64,000 nucleotides of DNA. Source: Conus ventricosus (lineage: Eukaryota > Mollusca > Gastropoda > Neogastropoda > Conidae). Positions within the stretch are counted from its first letter, which is position 1, and the number at the start of each line of letters is the position of its first letter. The notes below the pieces were generated by a model, which was not told the DNA's origin, ran no database searches, and worked only from the letters and a program-made list of their open reading frames with translations. The DNA lies in contig CM031595.1 in NCBI GenBank assembly GCA_018398815.1, forward strand, positions 139,735,580-139,799,579. Reading direction: 5' to 3'. Of this stretch, positions 35,707-47,335 are shown piece after piece. Made by a program: the position numbers and the translations under genes.

Positions 35707-36790
35707 CAAGGATGGAACAGCTCCGTGTTCTCCGCCGTTCCGCCGTCTTTAAAAAAAGTCGCCGTTTGAAAAAATTCAGCTGAAAAAAAAAAAAAAGCTA
35801 TCGCGATTTTCTTTGCTCCCAATCTCGGCGAGACGCCTCCCGGGGAGATTAGTATAGTAATTTAAAAGCGATTTAGGCTTACTTTTAAAGAGCCTATTCG
35901 TCTATCTAATTCTAACTCTAGGTTATACCCCAAAAGGGCTGGTTTTTATTCGGTTGACTCGGCCAACCACTGCACATCCGCTTACAGCGCCGATCGACGA
36001 GGTGTCATCTGTGATTTATGGCATCGAACGAAATCGCAAAAAAAAAAAATAAAAAAAAAAAAAAAAAATCCCAAACCCTTGGAAAGAAAAACTGGCTCGA
36101 GGAAGAGGTGTGTGTGGGAGTAGAGTTAGAGTTAGCATATGCAAAAAGCAGTGACGAGCAGGCGTTATGTCTAGCTTGCAACAAGAAAATCAGCTTCGGA
36201 AGTCGTGGCTTCATTTCGGGTTGCTGACCATTTAAACGCCCGGTTCACAGGCAGCGTGTCGCTGCATTGAAGAACAATTAAACTTTGGAAAGTAAGTGTT
36301 GGTGATTTTGCTCTCTTCTTTGTTATATTTTATCATTCATTTGCAATGGTCAAACTATCTCAGTTAGCTGAAACATTCGTCATTTGACTTTATGTTGTGA
36401 AACAAAACCTAGACGTCTAGTTACTAATAATAGAACCAGGGCCAAGGGCAGGTAATTTTAGGAAAAACCCATTTTTTACGTAAATCGACCAGCCACAAAC
36501 GCAGAGAGCCTGTATTAAATCCATTTGCATGTTTGACAAAAAACAAAAACAAAAAAAAAGAAAAGAAAAAAAAACCCTCAGAATTTGAGGTTTGAATTGA
36601 AGGCTAGAAACATATTTTGATGGTTTTAAATGTGGATTTTTCTTTATATATTAAAAAAATGCTTCAGCTTCAGGGGGCAGTGCCCCCTGACCCCCGCAGG
36701 GGCGTTGCCCCTTGACCCCACTGGGGGCTCTGCCCCCAGACCCCCAACAGAAAAATCTCCTCTGCTTTTTAAAAATCTGTTCTCATCCTG
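35707..36790 (+). mobile_element. hAT-like element (contig B copy)
   Basis: Redundant copy of 52662-53745, ends CAAGGATGG and CTGTTCTCATCCTG, flanked by AATATA on both sides inside the satellite. Confidence 0.65.
36018..36281 (+). pseudogene. BED-like zinc-finger ORF fragment of the hAT-like element (contig B copy)
   Basis: Reads MASNEIA, a lysine run, NWLEEEVCVG, then SDEQALCLACNKKISFGS. The frame breaks before DHMKRLVH, which is in frame in the contig C copy. C-x2-C and H-x5-H fit a BED-type finger as found at the N-terminus of hAT transposases. No transposase core follows. Confidence 0.55.
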
Positions 36791-37215
36791 AATATAGCTG
36801 CATTGCGGAGAAACATGCAAGAGCACAGCTGATGAAGCTGCATTGGTATAAAACAATATAGGGCACAGCTAATATAGCTGCATTGCGGATAAACATGCAA
36901 GGTCATATAGGGCACAGCTAATATAGCTGCATTGCTGAGAAACATGCAAGAGCACAGCTGATGTTGCTGCATTGAGTGTAAAACAATATGGGGCACAGCT
37001 AATATGGCTGCATTGCTGAGAAACATGCAAGAGCACAGCTGATGTCGCTGCATCGATTAGAAACATGCGAGATGTCAACCACGGGTCACAGTTAATATGG
37101 CTGCATCGCTGAGAAACATGCAAGATCTCGCTGGTGTAGCTGCAAGGAGTAGAAAACATGCTGCATTAAGTCGAAAACATGTGTCAAGGTCACGGCTAAC
37201 CTAGCCGCATTGCTG
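36791..37215. repeat. Dimeric satellite, right part (contig B copy)
   Basis: Continuation of the satellite after the hAT-like insertion; redundant with 53746-54180. Confidence 0.85.
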
Positions 37216-37584
37216 CAAAACCTATCACGGATAATATCATGGCAATTATCATGGCCACCTTGCTGAAAGACATGCGCTGATGAACAAAACAAGAGGGACC
37301 TGAAATAGCTACTACTTATAATCTGTAGTAAAAGGACATCCTGGTCAGACCTTTGAAGCACATAATAAAACGGGCAACCAAAATACAAATTCAGGTCTGC
37401 CGTGAAAGTTCTTCGCCCCCAATTTTTTTTTATTTTTTATTTTTTTTTTTAAAATGTGTGCTGATTAAGCAACATAGTAAAAGCATGACTGAAAAGGGAC
37501 CAAGCAGCAAGAACATCACATAAGTACTTGTGGTAATGCTTAGTGTGAACACATCACTGCCCTGTGTAACTACTTTGTGTGCAT

Positions 37585-38226
37585 TCAGTTTTTACCTTGT
37601 ACTTTGTTGCATGCTACTATCAAGGCTCCTCTGATTGATTTGTAGAACTTGAACTGCCCCTGATTTGACAGATGCACACCGTCACTCAGAAACAAGTGTC
37701 TTTTGGAGCGTCTGAGAGAAAAGTATTCGTGGTGGTTCCATGATGTGATGTATGGGATTCCTTCAAATGCCGCGTGTTGCTGTTGGAGTATTGTTGCGCC
37801 ATGTGTTGAATTCTGTTGCTTCTCGCTGTGATAAAAAACCACCATTTCCCGGCTCGTTCAGCTTTGAATCTTGGCAGCAACTGTCCGAACATGACGTGTT
37901 CCACCCGAATCTACCTTTCAATAAAGAGGCCAAGGCCAACATATCCATAACTAAGTCATCGTGTGTTGTCCCAAGCCTGAAATCGTTGCCTCCTATCTGA
38001 AGAAAGATGATGTTGGGTCGTTGTTTAAGCTTGTTCATTATGCCTGGGAGAGTTTTGTTATCGCGCAGAAGGCCGTTTCACTGTCAGTCCTGCTCTGCCG
38101 ACTATCTCCACAGAGCAAGTGTCTTGCAACTTAATATTTTGCGTTCAAACGCACATCATCTGCATCACAAATATGCTGAGCAAAACGTTTGATGATAGAA
38201 TGACCAATTAACAAAGCATGAGGCAT
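37585..38226 (-). pseudogene. SGNH-hydrolase-like ORF, contig B copy (frameshifted)
   Basis: Minus-strand copy of 54542-55181. The C-terminal part is best seen here: SLRRSKRHLFLSDGVHLSNQ, then GQFKFYKSIRGALIVACN, ending GKN and stop. DGVH gives the Asp and His of SGNH block V. Frame breaks occur near 37860 and 38070. Confidence 0.65.
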
Positions 38227-38849
38227 GTTAGACACCGTGTCGGCTTCGATGGATGAGGATCTTACCTTGCAAATTATTTGAGAGAGCAGCAAATTTTTTT
38301 CCGAGAGCACGGAGTGCGTCTTCACTGCTAGCGTGTTACTTCGAAAAGGAAGCACTTTTATGCATGCGCGACCTGCATTAAGGATTTTGTCTTACCGGAA
38401 CATACCGGAATGCTTTTACGCATGCCTGGCCTGTTTTGAGAATTTCATCTTACCGGAAATTACCGGAATAATCGCGCTCCGCCACAAATTCCCTTATGTT
38501 CCATAAGAACGTTTGTGTTTAAATATGGATGATGATTATGAATCTGTTTTCTTCTTTTTACTGTTGTATATTTTTGTTCGATACATTGTCTGTTTTCTAC
38601 TCCAGATTGAATTCTGAGTCATGGTTGAAATTTTTCCCACAGTATTGTTTTAATAGATTTGGATTTTGCAAACTAGACTAGACTATCTGCTTCCATTTTG
38701 TTTAACACTTTCTCTTTGGCTTCCATTTATTTGTTGTTGTTATTCGTTTCTTCATTCGAATTCTTATAAGCTGATTCTATACTGTACTCTAATAGTACTT
38801 GGAGGATTTTCATTTTGTATTTTCCATGATGCTTTTTGTTACAATTGCC

Positions 38850-39849
38850 NNNNNNNNNNNNNNNNNNNNNNNNNNNNNNNNNNNNNNNNNNNNNNNNNNN
38901 NNNNNNNNNNNNNNNNNNNNNNNNNNNNNNNNNNNNNNNNNNNNNNNNNNNNNNNNNNNNNNNNNNNNNNNNNNNNNNNNNNNNNNNNNNNNNNNNNNNN
39001 NNNNNNNNNNNNNNNNNNNNNNNNNNNNNNNNNNNNNNNNNNNNNNNNNNNNNNNNNNNNNNNNNNNNNNNNNNNNNNNNNNNNNNNNNNNNNNNNNNNN
39101 NNNNNNNNNNNNNNNNNNNNNNNNNNNNNNNNNNNNNNNNNNNNNNNNNNNNNNNNNNNNNNNNNNNNNNNNNNNNNNNNNNNNNNNNNNNNNNNNNNNN
39201 NNNNNNNNNNNNNNNNNNNNNNNNNNNNNNNNNNNNNNNNNNNNNNNNNNNNNNNNNNNNNNNNNNNNNNNNNNNNNNNNNNNNNNNNNNNNNNNNNNNN
39301 NNNNNNNNNNNNNNNNNNNNNNNNNNNNNNNNNNNNNNNNNNNNNNNNNNNNNNNNNNNNNNNNNNNNNNNNNNNNNNNNNNNNNNNNNNNNNNNNNNNN
39401 NNNNNNNNNNNNNNNNNNNNNNNNNNNNNNNNNNNNNNNNNNNNNNNNNNNNNNNNNNNNNNNNNNNNNNNNNNNNNNNNNNNNNNNNNNNNNNNNNNNN
39501 NNNNNNNNNNNNNNNNNNNNNNNNNNNNNNNNNNNNNNNNNNNNNNNNNNNNNNNNNNNNNNNNNNNNNNNNNNNNNNNNNNNNNNNNNNNNNNNNNNNN
39601 NNNNNNNNNNNNNNNNNNNNNNNNNNNNNNNNNNNNNNNNNNNNNNNNNNNNNNNNNNNNNNNNNNNNNNNNNNNNNNNNNNNNNNNNNNNNNNNNNNNN
39701 NNNNNNNNNNNNNNNNNNNNNNNNNNNNNNNNNNNNNNNNNNNNNNNNNNNNNNNNNNNNNNNNNNNNNNNNNNNNNNNNNNNNNNNNNNNNNNNNNNNN
39801 NNNNNNNNNNNNNNNNNNNNNNNNNNNNNNNNNNNNNNNNNNNNNNNNN
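38850..39849. other. Assembly gap (1000 N)
   Basis: Exactly 1000 N. The sequence before it (to ACAATTGCC) reappears at about 55808 in contig C. The sequence after it reappears from about 22960 in contig B. The two contigs therefore overlap by about 16 kb and were laid end to end. Confidence 0.99.
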
Positions 39850-40880
39850 TTCTTTCCCAGTTTTTTGGATATTTCCCTGCCCTGGTTTTGTTCTGTCAGT
39901 TTCTATTTACAATTGCCATGGCCTGTGATGTTGTCTGATCAGCTTGTGTTTGACTACTTCCATAACCTGTGTTTTTTTCTTTAATTCTATCAGTGTCTGT
40001 TATTATTTCAATGCTGTGTTTTTATTCTGTCAGTTTCTCTGTTATTATTTCAGTGAGTTGTGTTTTTATTCCGTCAGTTTCTCTGTTATTATTTCAGTGA
40101 GTTGTGGTTTTTATTCTGTCAGTTTCTCTGTTATCATTTCAGTGAGTTGTTTTTTATTCCGTCAGTTTCTCTGTTGTCATTTCAGTGAGTTGTATTTTTA
40201 TTCTGTCAGTTTCACTTATTATTTCAGTGAGTTGTGTTTTTATTCCGTCAGTTTCTCTGCTATTATTTCAGTCTTTCTTTCTTTCTGCGTACGCAGGCTG
40301 ATACTCCTGCGGACACTCCCTGTATAGCCAGGCAGTGGAGTTTTGTGTGTATGACCCTTTTTTATCCCGCCATTAAGGCAGCCATACTCCATCTTCGGGG
40401 AATATTATTTCAGTGAGTTGTGTTTTTCTTCTATCAGTTTCTCTGTAATTATTTCAGTGAGTTATGTTTTTATTCCGTCAGTTTCTCTGTTATCATTTCA
40501 GTGAGTTGTATTTTTATTCTGTCAGTTTCTCTGTTATTATTTCATGAGTTTTGTTTTTATTCTTTCAGATTCTGTTTGAAATTCATTTCTGTGTGCAATT
40601 TCATCATTTTGTTCTTGTGTGATTGTTTCCATGAGCTGTATTTTTTTCTACTTTCAGGTCCTGTTCGATTTTTTTCCATGACATGAACTTTTGTACAGTC
40701 AGTTCCTGCTTGATTATTTCCATGACTTGCATCTTTTTTTTCTCCTTTTCTTCAGTTCCTGTTTGATGGCTTCCATAATGTGTATTGTTGTTTCTTTTTA
40801 AACTAGTTTTCCTGACTGTGTCCTTAACCTTTGGTGGTTTTTTTTTTCTGTCAGCTTCTGCTTTGTTTTTATCATTTCAG
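39850..40880 (+). repeat. About 44-bp minisatellite of E6 acceptor plus exon start
   Basis: About 20 units; GTCAGTTT occurs at 40029, 40073, 40118, 40161 and 40205. The exon-proximal unit at about 40699 reads TTCCTGCTTGATTATTTCC, then ATGACTTG, which is the start of E6 (FLFDYFHDL) with one change, preceded by CAG. A distal unit (about 39944) still reads GTGTTTGACTACTTCC, then ATAACCTG. Middle units have decayed to TTTCTCTGTTATTATTTC. Each unit has a T-rich tract and CAG, so the array is a series of potential 3' splice sites ahead of E6. Confidence 0.9.
40271..40401 (-). mobile_element. SINE tail fragment inside minisatellite
   Basis: Contains CTGCGTACGCAGGCTGATAC and CATACTCCATCTTCGGGG, matching the tail of the SINE at 13300-13712. 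Only the 3' portion is present. Confidence 0.85.
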
Positions 40881-40982
40881 TTCCTGTTTGACTATTTCCA
40901 TGATCTCATGGAGAAGAAAGGTTCAAGCATCAGCAGCATCATTTCTTCTGAAAAACGCCCTCCTGCAATTAAACATACTTGT
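40881..40982 (+). CDS. CPS III/CPS1-type gene, exon E6 (GATase end / linker)
   Basis: 102 bp (34 codons, phase 0-0), acceptor TATCATTTCAG, donor GTAAGTATG. It encodes FLFDYFHDLMEKKGSSIS and SIISSEKRPPAIKHTC. It continues the glutaminase domain after E5 (human CPS1: EYLFDSFFSLIKKG) and leads into the linker before the synthetase half. Human LFDSFF aligns with LFDYFH. It is preceded by the 44-bp array derived from its own 5' end. Both copies (this and 23918-24019) are intact. Confidence 0.95.
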
Positions 40983-41234
40983 GTAAGTATGTCCTTTGTG
41001 TATTTTGTAAAGTATGCAGTAGTGCCAGGTTTTTCGGAACATTATAAATTTCATGAAATCAACATTTGTAGATACAACGGATTGATTCCCTCGTCTCCTT
41101 CACCCCTGCCATCCACTCTTCTCCCACCCCTCTCCTACCCCCACTGTTCTCCTCTCTGTCTATAAGAGTTTGGTGAGAGGAATGTCTCTGTCGGAAAGAA
41201 AGTATGTGGTATGTGCAGGATATGTGTGTTGTAC

Positions 41235-41251
41235 TGTGTGTGTGTGTGTGT

Positions 41252-41345
<94 letters not shown>
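41235..41345. repeat. (GT)n microsatellite
   Basis: GT array in the E6-E7 intron. Confidence 0.95.
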
Positions 41346-41346
<1 letters not shown>

Positions 41347-41473
41347 ATGCATGCTTGTGAAAGAGTGTGTGTGTAGACGTGCACGTGTGTGTATGCAACA
41401 TATTGTCTGTATCTTTCTTATGTTTCGGCTGTTTTATCATGTTGATGACAGTGGGTTGCCATTATCCCTGCAG

Positions 41474-41569
41474 GTGTCCAAAGTGCTGGTGCTGGGCAGT
41501 GGGGGACTGTCCATTGGTCAGGCAGGAGAGTTTGACTACAGTGGCTCCCAGGCCATCAAAGCTGTCAAG
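41474..41569 (+). CDS. CPS III/CPS1-type gene, exon E7 (start of first ATP-grasp half)
   Basis: 96 bp (32 codons, phase 0-0), acceptor CCCTGCAG, donor GTGAAA. It reads [18 protein letters not shown], then [31 protein letters not shown] is the hallmark N-terminus of the large-subunit-like half of eukaryotic CPS (pre-ATP-grasp fold), almost identical to human CPS1 and CAD. It acts in making carboxyphosphate and carbamate from bicarbonate, ATP and ammonia passed from the glutaminase domain. Intact in both copies. Confidence 0.97.
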
Positions 41570-42424
41570 GTGAAAAGAAATCTGTGGCTTAATTATTCAC
41601 GACAGTTTAGACACATTGAATGAAAGTAAACAACAGGTATTGCATGTAATGATCACGAATGTGTATTTTATAAAGACACACAGTTCTTTACATAAGTGGA
41701 AGAAAATTGTGAACAAAAATTATTGCAGTTTGACTGATGGGTTATAGTGCACCATGAATATTTGTTTTACACAATAGTGTCAAATAGTGTGTGTAGAAGA
41801 TTATTAAGAAGTTAATGGCATTGGATAAGTCTTATAGATAGCATAAGTAAACGTGCATTTGGTGTTCCTTTTACAAAAAAAACAAAACAAACTTGTTTGC
41901 TGGTTTCTCTTGCGCTTCAGACATTATTTTAAGCTTTTGGTGTATTTTTATTGAAAAAAAGAAAAAAAAGGAGAAAAATTTTGCTGATCTCTGGCATGTT
42001 ATGTATCATTATGAATGAAAAAAAGACTGCTTTTGTGTTCAGTGTTGTGTGGGAGATGACAGGCATAACAAGCAAGTTGTACTTTAAGAAAAGAAAAAAG
42101 GTGTGTTTGTTTTTCACACTGACTCCTTGACAATAACCACACTCAGATGATGCTGAAATACTCCTTTTGCCATTGTCAATTGGTATAAATTGCATTACCG
42201 TACTGCAGAGGGACAAGTCATATTCAATTGGCAGATAAAGGGTGCTGCATAATTTTGACCTCAAGTTGGCATTCACTCTAAACAGCAGTGCAAGACAAAT
42301 CTACATAAATCAGCATACCCAGATGGAATTCCAGCAAATGAAACTGATATGGTATGAGAAGAGCAATATAATATACAAGCAATGGACACCGCACACATAC
42401 ACATTTGCCCACTTATATCCACAC

Positions 42425-42485
42425 ACATTTACACACACATTACCCACACACATACACACTCACACACACACACACACACATACTC
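42425..42485. repeat. CA-rich stretch in the E7-E8 intron
   Basis: CACACATACACAC-type low complexity. The rest of 41570-42583 shows nothing recognisable. Confidence 0.7.
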
Positions 42486-42583
42486 ATATACCTGCACAAA
42501 TACACACTCAACAAATTTTTCATGTGAGTTTATCTGACAAAGCTGCTGACACAAGATCAACCTGTTCTGTTTGATTTATGCAG

Positions 42584-42773
42584 GAGGAGGAGGTCAAGGT
42601 GGTGCTGATGAACCCAAACATAGCCTCAATCCAGACCAATGCTTGTGGAGAGAAGGAGGCAGATGTGGTCTATTTCTTGCCTATCACAGCAGACTTTGTG
42701 AAGGAAGTCATTGAACGAGAGAAACCAGATGGCATCTTGTTGTCTATGGGAGGCCAGACGGCGCTCAACTGTG
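42584..42773 (+). CDS. CPS III/CPS1-type gene, exon E8 (first synthetase half)
   Basis: 190 bp, phase 0 to 1, acceptor TTTATGCAG, donor GTAAGC. It encodes 63 residues with [37 protein letters not shown] and [25 protein letters not shown] and GGQTALN are conserved CPS motifs of the pre-ATP-grasp domain. Identical open reading in both assembly copies (also 25619-25808). Confidence 0.97.
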
Positions 42774-42854
42774 GTAAGCACAACAGTGCTGACTTTTAAC
42801 TATAACTAGCGAGCACTAAAGTCTTCTGGCTGTTAAGTTTTCAACTGCTGTTTA

Positions 42855-43130
42855 GCTACAGAGGTGAAGTGGTTTACATTGCAACTCCTGGCTGGAAGGT
42901 TTTGAATTCAATTCTAATGAGAGCCATTTGTGTGATTTTTCTGTCTGTCTGGCTCTTACCCAGAGTTGAGTTTGCTATGGGCTCAACTGGGAAGACAGGA
43001 ACCCCACAGCTGAGTTTCATCTTGTTAATGAATGCATATCTTGAGAGTGTTGCTCATATTTTCCTGACCAACTCTGCAGGTGCGTGTATTTCCTGGGCCT
43101 GGTTGCCACTGGGGTATATTATGAAAGTAA
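42855..43130 (+). mobile_element. Possible degenerate tRNA-derived SINE in the E8-E9 intron
   Basis: An A-box-like AGAGGTGAAGTGGTTTAC and a B-box-like GGTTTTGAATTCAATTC lie about 45 bp apart, as in tRNA-derived SINEs, followed by unique-looking sequence. The match is weak; it is also present at 25893-26160. Confidence 0.3.
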
Positions 43131-44109
43131 GCAATGAGTACAACCTGTCATGCAGACTCAGACCAAATGGAACTCTATGTTAACATCTTCATTGTCATCC
43201 TCCTCTCAGTTAGCATGAAAAGAATGTCTCAGATTCTGTGGTCTTTAATTCCCTGCTCTCATGTTGACTTCAGATTCAGTTTCCTCTGCATGTCTATGCT
43301 CTTGGTTAAAGTTCAAGTGGTCACTGGTTTTAGTGAGTTCATAGGGACTGTCCCTAGATGGAAGTGGTGGCACTCTCCAGAGGGGAAGCTCAGTCACACT
43401 GGCTCTGTGACTGAGCAATTATTGTCATCAGTAGGGGGTTTAATAGATGGTGTTCTGGGTAAGTTGGATCAAAACAGCTTCACTGAACACCACTGAATTG
43501 AACTCAGCAGCAACAGTGTGTTTCTCTGGTGGTTGTCTCATGGCAGCTGGACTCTGTATGCTCCTAAGGATTGCCAGTGCTTGGTCTGTGGCGGGACAAG
43601 CCAAGCTGTGGTTGTGAACAAGAAGCTGGAATGAGAGGCATGTTTGTAATTCCACTGAGGTGGCATACAAGATGGGACAGCCCCCCAAAAGTTAAAAAGT
43701 GTTTTAGATATTAATATCTCTGATGTGTGATTTATTTCCCATCGATAAATCCATTTAGTTTTATCCTTTGACTGGTTAACCATAGCAAAAGCACATCAGT
43801 GTACTTGAATTTGAAAGACAAAAACCCTTTTGTGTGTATGTGTTCAAAATCATGGCTTGTTCAGCTGAATGGAATGATGCTGAATGAGATGAACAGGTCA
43901 TGATAAATATAGTTGCTTGATCTGTGTGCTCCACCCCAAAAAATGTTACAGTTGTTGACCGGTATTGTCGTCAATGGCAATAGCGAGAAAAATTAAGATA
44001 GGGCGATAAAACAGTATCAAAAATGAAGTTTGCAATCAGGACAGCAAATGTTGTGCTGATTCCAACAGAGTTGTGAAATGACAAAACAATTTCTTTGTCT
44101 TTGGGGCAG

Positions 44110-44395
44110 GTCTGGAACTGCAGAAGAGAGGTGTGTTGCAGCAACACAATGTGCGTGTTCTGGGAACTCCCATCAGTAGTGTTGAAGCCACTGAAGATCG
44201 ACAGATCTTTGCTGATCGCCTGAAAGAAATTGGAGAGAAGGTGGCCCTAGTCAGGCAGTAGACTCCACTCTCAAGGCCCTGGCAGCTGCCAGTGTGATTG
44301 GATATCCTGTGATGGTGCGAGCTGCCTTTGCCCTGGGGGGACTGGGGTCGGGGGTGGCCAAAAATGAACAAGAACTGACAGCCATTGCCAACAAG
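44110..44395 (+). CDS. CPS III/CPS1-type gene, exon E9 (ATP-grasp, frameshifted copy)
   Basis: 286 bp, acceptor GGGGCAG, donor GTATTT. One C is missing in GGTGGCCCTAGTC (about 44248) relative to the 287-bp copy at 27142-27428, shifting the frame. Corrected reading: [39 protein letters not shown], then [23 protein letters not shown] and ALGGLGSG are ATP-grasp nucleotide-binding segments. The AAFAL reading in this copy fits the family better than VSFAL in the other. The break is most likely a sequence error, not a real null allele. Confidence 0.93.
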
Positions 44396-44722
44396 GTATT
44401 TGTGAAAATAAGAAATGTCATGAAACAGAAAGCTCCATTTTCAGTGCGTGAAAACTGCTTAACGATTTGTTTATTAAACAAGATGGATAGTGATTTAATA
44501 GAATTTCAATATATTCCAAGGTCTGAGGTCAGATTGAATGTAATAATCGAATTATCAAGATCAACAGTAACAATTTCCTCCAGTCTGACACACCCTGGTT
44601 AAAATTCCTGATTAAACATTGCCAAGAAATGAGGATGATTATTTCATCATTTTCATCATATTCTTTTTACCTCTCTTTGAGTTTACAGACATATTTATTT
44701 GTATCAACAACTGTTTTGGCAG

Positions 44723-44867
44723 GCTTTTGCTGTCACAAACCAGATCTTGGTGGAGAAATCATTGTTGGGGTGGAAGGAGGTGGAGTATGAGGTGGTGAGA
44801 GATGCCTACAACAACTGTATCACTGTGTGCAACATGGAAAACTTGGACCCCCTCGGCATTCACATGG
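44723..44867 (+). CDS. CPS III/CPS1-type gene, exon E10 (ATP-grasp)
   Basis: 145 bp, phase 0 to 1, acceptor TTTGGCAG, donor GTGAGA, open frame. It reads [20 protein letters not shown], then [20 protein letters not shown] and [23 protein letters not shown] and NMEN are catalytic ATP-grasp motifs, nearly identical to human CPS1. This copy is clean; the one at 27757-27903 is damaged. Confidence 0.96.
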
Positions 44868-45241
44868 GTGAGATCATCAGGTTGATTCCTCTGAAAAACA
44901 AAACAAACAAACTCAGACTACAAATTTGGTGCCAATATTTACAGCAGTATGAAATAATAGTATAATTAGGTAGTATAAGAATAACAGTAATTATAATGTT
45001 ATAATATATAACCAAAAAAAAGGATGTCATTGAAAATGTTGCAATGAAACTGAACAGATTTTACCCCCACTTTGGTCATGGAGAGAATATTGAATCAGGG
45101 GGGAAAGTGAATGATGATGCATTCTATGTTTTAGCACTTTCAGAGGAGGCATCAATAATTCATGTTTTTTTTGGGGGGGGAAAACACACACAAAATTGGT
45201 AACAAAACCCTCAGACTTGGTTTGTGGTATCCATGTTCCAG

Positions 45242-45316
45242 GAGATTCCATAGTGTGGCACCCAGTCAGACCTGTCCAACAAAGAGTACCACATGCTGAG
45301 AGAAACTGCATTGAAG
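45242..45316 (+). CDS. CPS III/CPS1-type gene, exon E11 (ATP-grasp, damaged)
   Basis: 75 bp against 77 expected, acceptor TTCCAG, donor GTACAC. With two missing bases restored by comparison with the other copy it reads GDSIVVAPSQT, then SNKEYHMLRETALK. This corresponds to the GDSVVVAP segment of human CPS1. The first two bases complete the Gly codon opened by E10. Too short and too damaged to stand as an open frame on its own. Confidence 0.85.
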
Positions 45317-45921
45317 GTACACTTGACTTGTGGTAAAGAGAATGTTGATGGTGCATGTAATTTTTTTTTGTGAATTATGCCTCGTGATTCCTTGAGGAAC
45401 ATAGGGCTGCGACGACTGCAACGGTGCATGTAAAATCTGATGTTATTTGTTGTCTCACGTGATACTTGTTTTCTGCAAGAGAGTTTCTTTGTCTTTGAGA
45501 CAAAAATCAGAAATACAGTCACCAAGTGGCAAATTTCTTTTGCTTTCTACAAGAAATTAAGTTCTCTTTTCAACTTGCATTGTGACTTTCGACAAAATCT
45601 GACATACTGTTCAGAAGAATTGGCACATAGCAGACTGAAAGTATAAGGACACAAGCAGGAATGTAGTCATACAACCCTGTTTTCTTTGCATTTCCATCAC
45701 ATGTTATGGTTGAATTCCATATGAAAGGTTTAATAAACTGAAATAAGTAAGCTAAAATAATCAACACTAAACCAAGGGAAAGTATGGACAATCCTTGGAG
45801 TACCTGTGTAATTCAGTATTGTTTTCATTACCATCTTTGAACTGATGGCTTCAGTACATGTTTTTATTGATTGATTTTAAAGTTGCAGGACTGACACATG
45901 CATACTTGTGATGTTGATCAG

Positions 45922-46055
45922 GTGGTGCATCACTTTGGGATTGTGGGAGAATGCAACATCCAGTATGCTCTTCACCCTGAGTCTCTGGATTATTGCATCA
46001 TTGAAATCAACGCTCGCCTTTCTCGAAGTTCAGCACTGGCATCGAAGGCTACTGG
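45922..46055 (+). CDS. CPS III/CPS1-type gene, exon E12 (ATP-grasp)
   Basis: 134 bp, phase 0 to 2, acceptor TTGATCAG, donor GTCAGT, intact. It reads [19 protein letters not shown], then [19 protein letters not shown] and ATG. GECNIQ and [18 protein letters not shown] are the metal- and nucleotide-binding segments of the first ATP-grasp module, essentially as in human CPS1. Confidence 0.97.
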
Positions 46056-46536
46056 GTCAGTAACACCTGTGTCTGTCTTTATTCTGCATTCATGTTTGTT
46101 GTGCTTACATGTTTATATATTAAAAGAGTGAAATCATTTAACTTTACAACAGAAACTGATTGCCACAACTGCCCTTACCTCTTTGTACTGACAGATCTGT
46201 GTTGCCTACCTGTAACCATATCCACAGATGAATCACAAATGGCAATTGTCATCGTCATCTGTTGTCATCATCATGTTTGGACAAAAGAACAATTAGCAAC
46301 AGGGACAGAACTTTTTAGGTGGAGGACAGGTTGTATGCAGTCTGATTACTGAATATTCCTCACAGCAGTATAATGAAGCTCTCTTAAAGTTACTTTGAAA
46401 TCAGTAAGAGTCAGATGTGTAGGAATATGCAGTGATGAAGCATGAGTATTCAAAGCCTGAACATCAATATGTTGATTCAAACTGAGTTGGGAAGAGGTGA
46501 ACTTAAATATTGTTCTTTCAGTTGTAGTCCACTTTT

Positions 46537-46716
46537 GAGTTTAGCTGGATGTAAGCAGTTGTTTTCTCCGAGTTCAGTATTGAGTTTAGCTGGATGTAAG
46601 CAGTTGTTTTCTCCGAGTTCAGTATTGAGTTTAGCTGGATGTAAGCAGTTGTTTTCTCCGAGTTCAGTATTGAGTTTAGCTGGATGTAAGCAGTTGTTTT
46701 CTCCGAGTTCAATAGG
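46537..46716. repeat. 45-bp minisatellite, four near-identical units
   Basis: Units start at 46537, 46582, 46627 and 46672: GAGTTTAGCTGGATGTAAGC, then AGTTGTTTTCTCCGAGTTC. It lies in the E12-E13 intron. Each unit contains a donor-like GTAAGC and an acceptor-like TTTTCTCCGAG, but I could not derive it from a flanking exon. Confidence 0.95.
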
Positions 46717-47136
46717 TACTCTTGTATGCACACTTCAGTGTTCTGCTCTGCTTGGAACTTGCCACCGAGCACTTGTCTCCATAGCCTGAGCATGCAGCAG
46801 CGCATAAAACCTTTGTTTTCATTATAATCTACAATTTGTTTTAGATATTAGGCATGGAAGTTATCTATCCCATAATGCCAGTGATCAGATTAGGTCTGAA
46901 GTCTAACACAGAAGTAAGACAAATTTCAAATTGCTAAATGTTACATAGGTAATGGTTGCATGACCATGCAGTATGCATGCCCACAAGAAATACTAGTTCT
47001 GCTGGAATGTATAGGAAAAGAGTTAAGTTTTAAGAACAAACAAAACAAGCAAACATACTCGCCACATTGCACCACATGCAGTTTTCAGACTGTAAATGTA
47101 GCGTAACCGGTTGCCTGATTTTGTCTGTGGATGTAG

Positions 47137-47335
47137 GTACCCTCTGGCATTCATTGCGGCCAAGCTGTCCATGGGTTTTGCTCTGCCAGAGCTGCAAAAC
47201 TCCGCCACCCTGATGACTACTGCCTGCTTTGAGCCCAGTCTGGACTACATTGTCACCAAAATCCCGCGCTGGGACCTGGACCGATTCCACAACACGTCCA
47301 AAGACATTGGCAGTGCCATGAAAAGTGTGGGAGAG
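47137..47335 (+). CDS. CPS III/CPS1-type gene, exon E13
   Basis: 199 bp, acceptor TGGATGTAG, donor GTGAGT. The first G completes the Gly codon from E12; then 66 residues in an open frame: [39 protein letters not shown] and [37 protein letters not shown] is close to CPS1. CAD has AAFEPSVDY-VVKIPRWDL, so this exon is the main reason for calling the gene CPS III/CPS1-like and not CAD. Confidence 0.97.

Noticed and set aside
44248..44250. CPS pseudogene because of the frameshift in E9
   Set aside because: The other assembly copy has the base and an open frame, and splice sites and phases are preserved in all sixteen exons.
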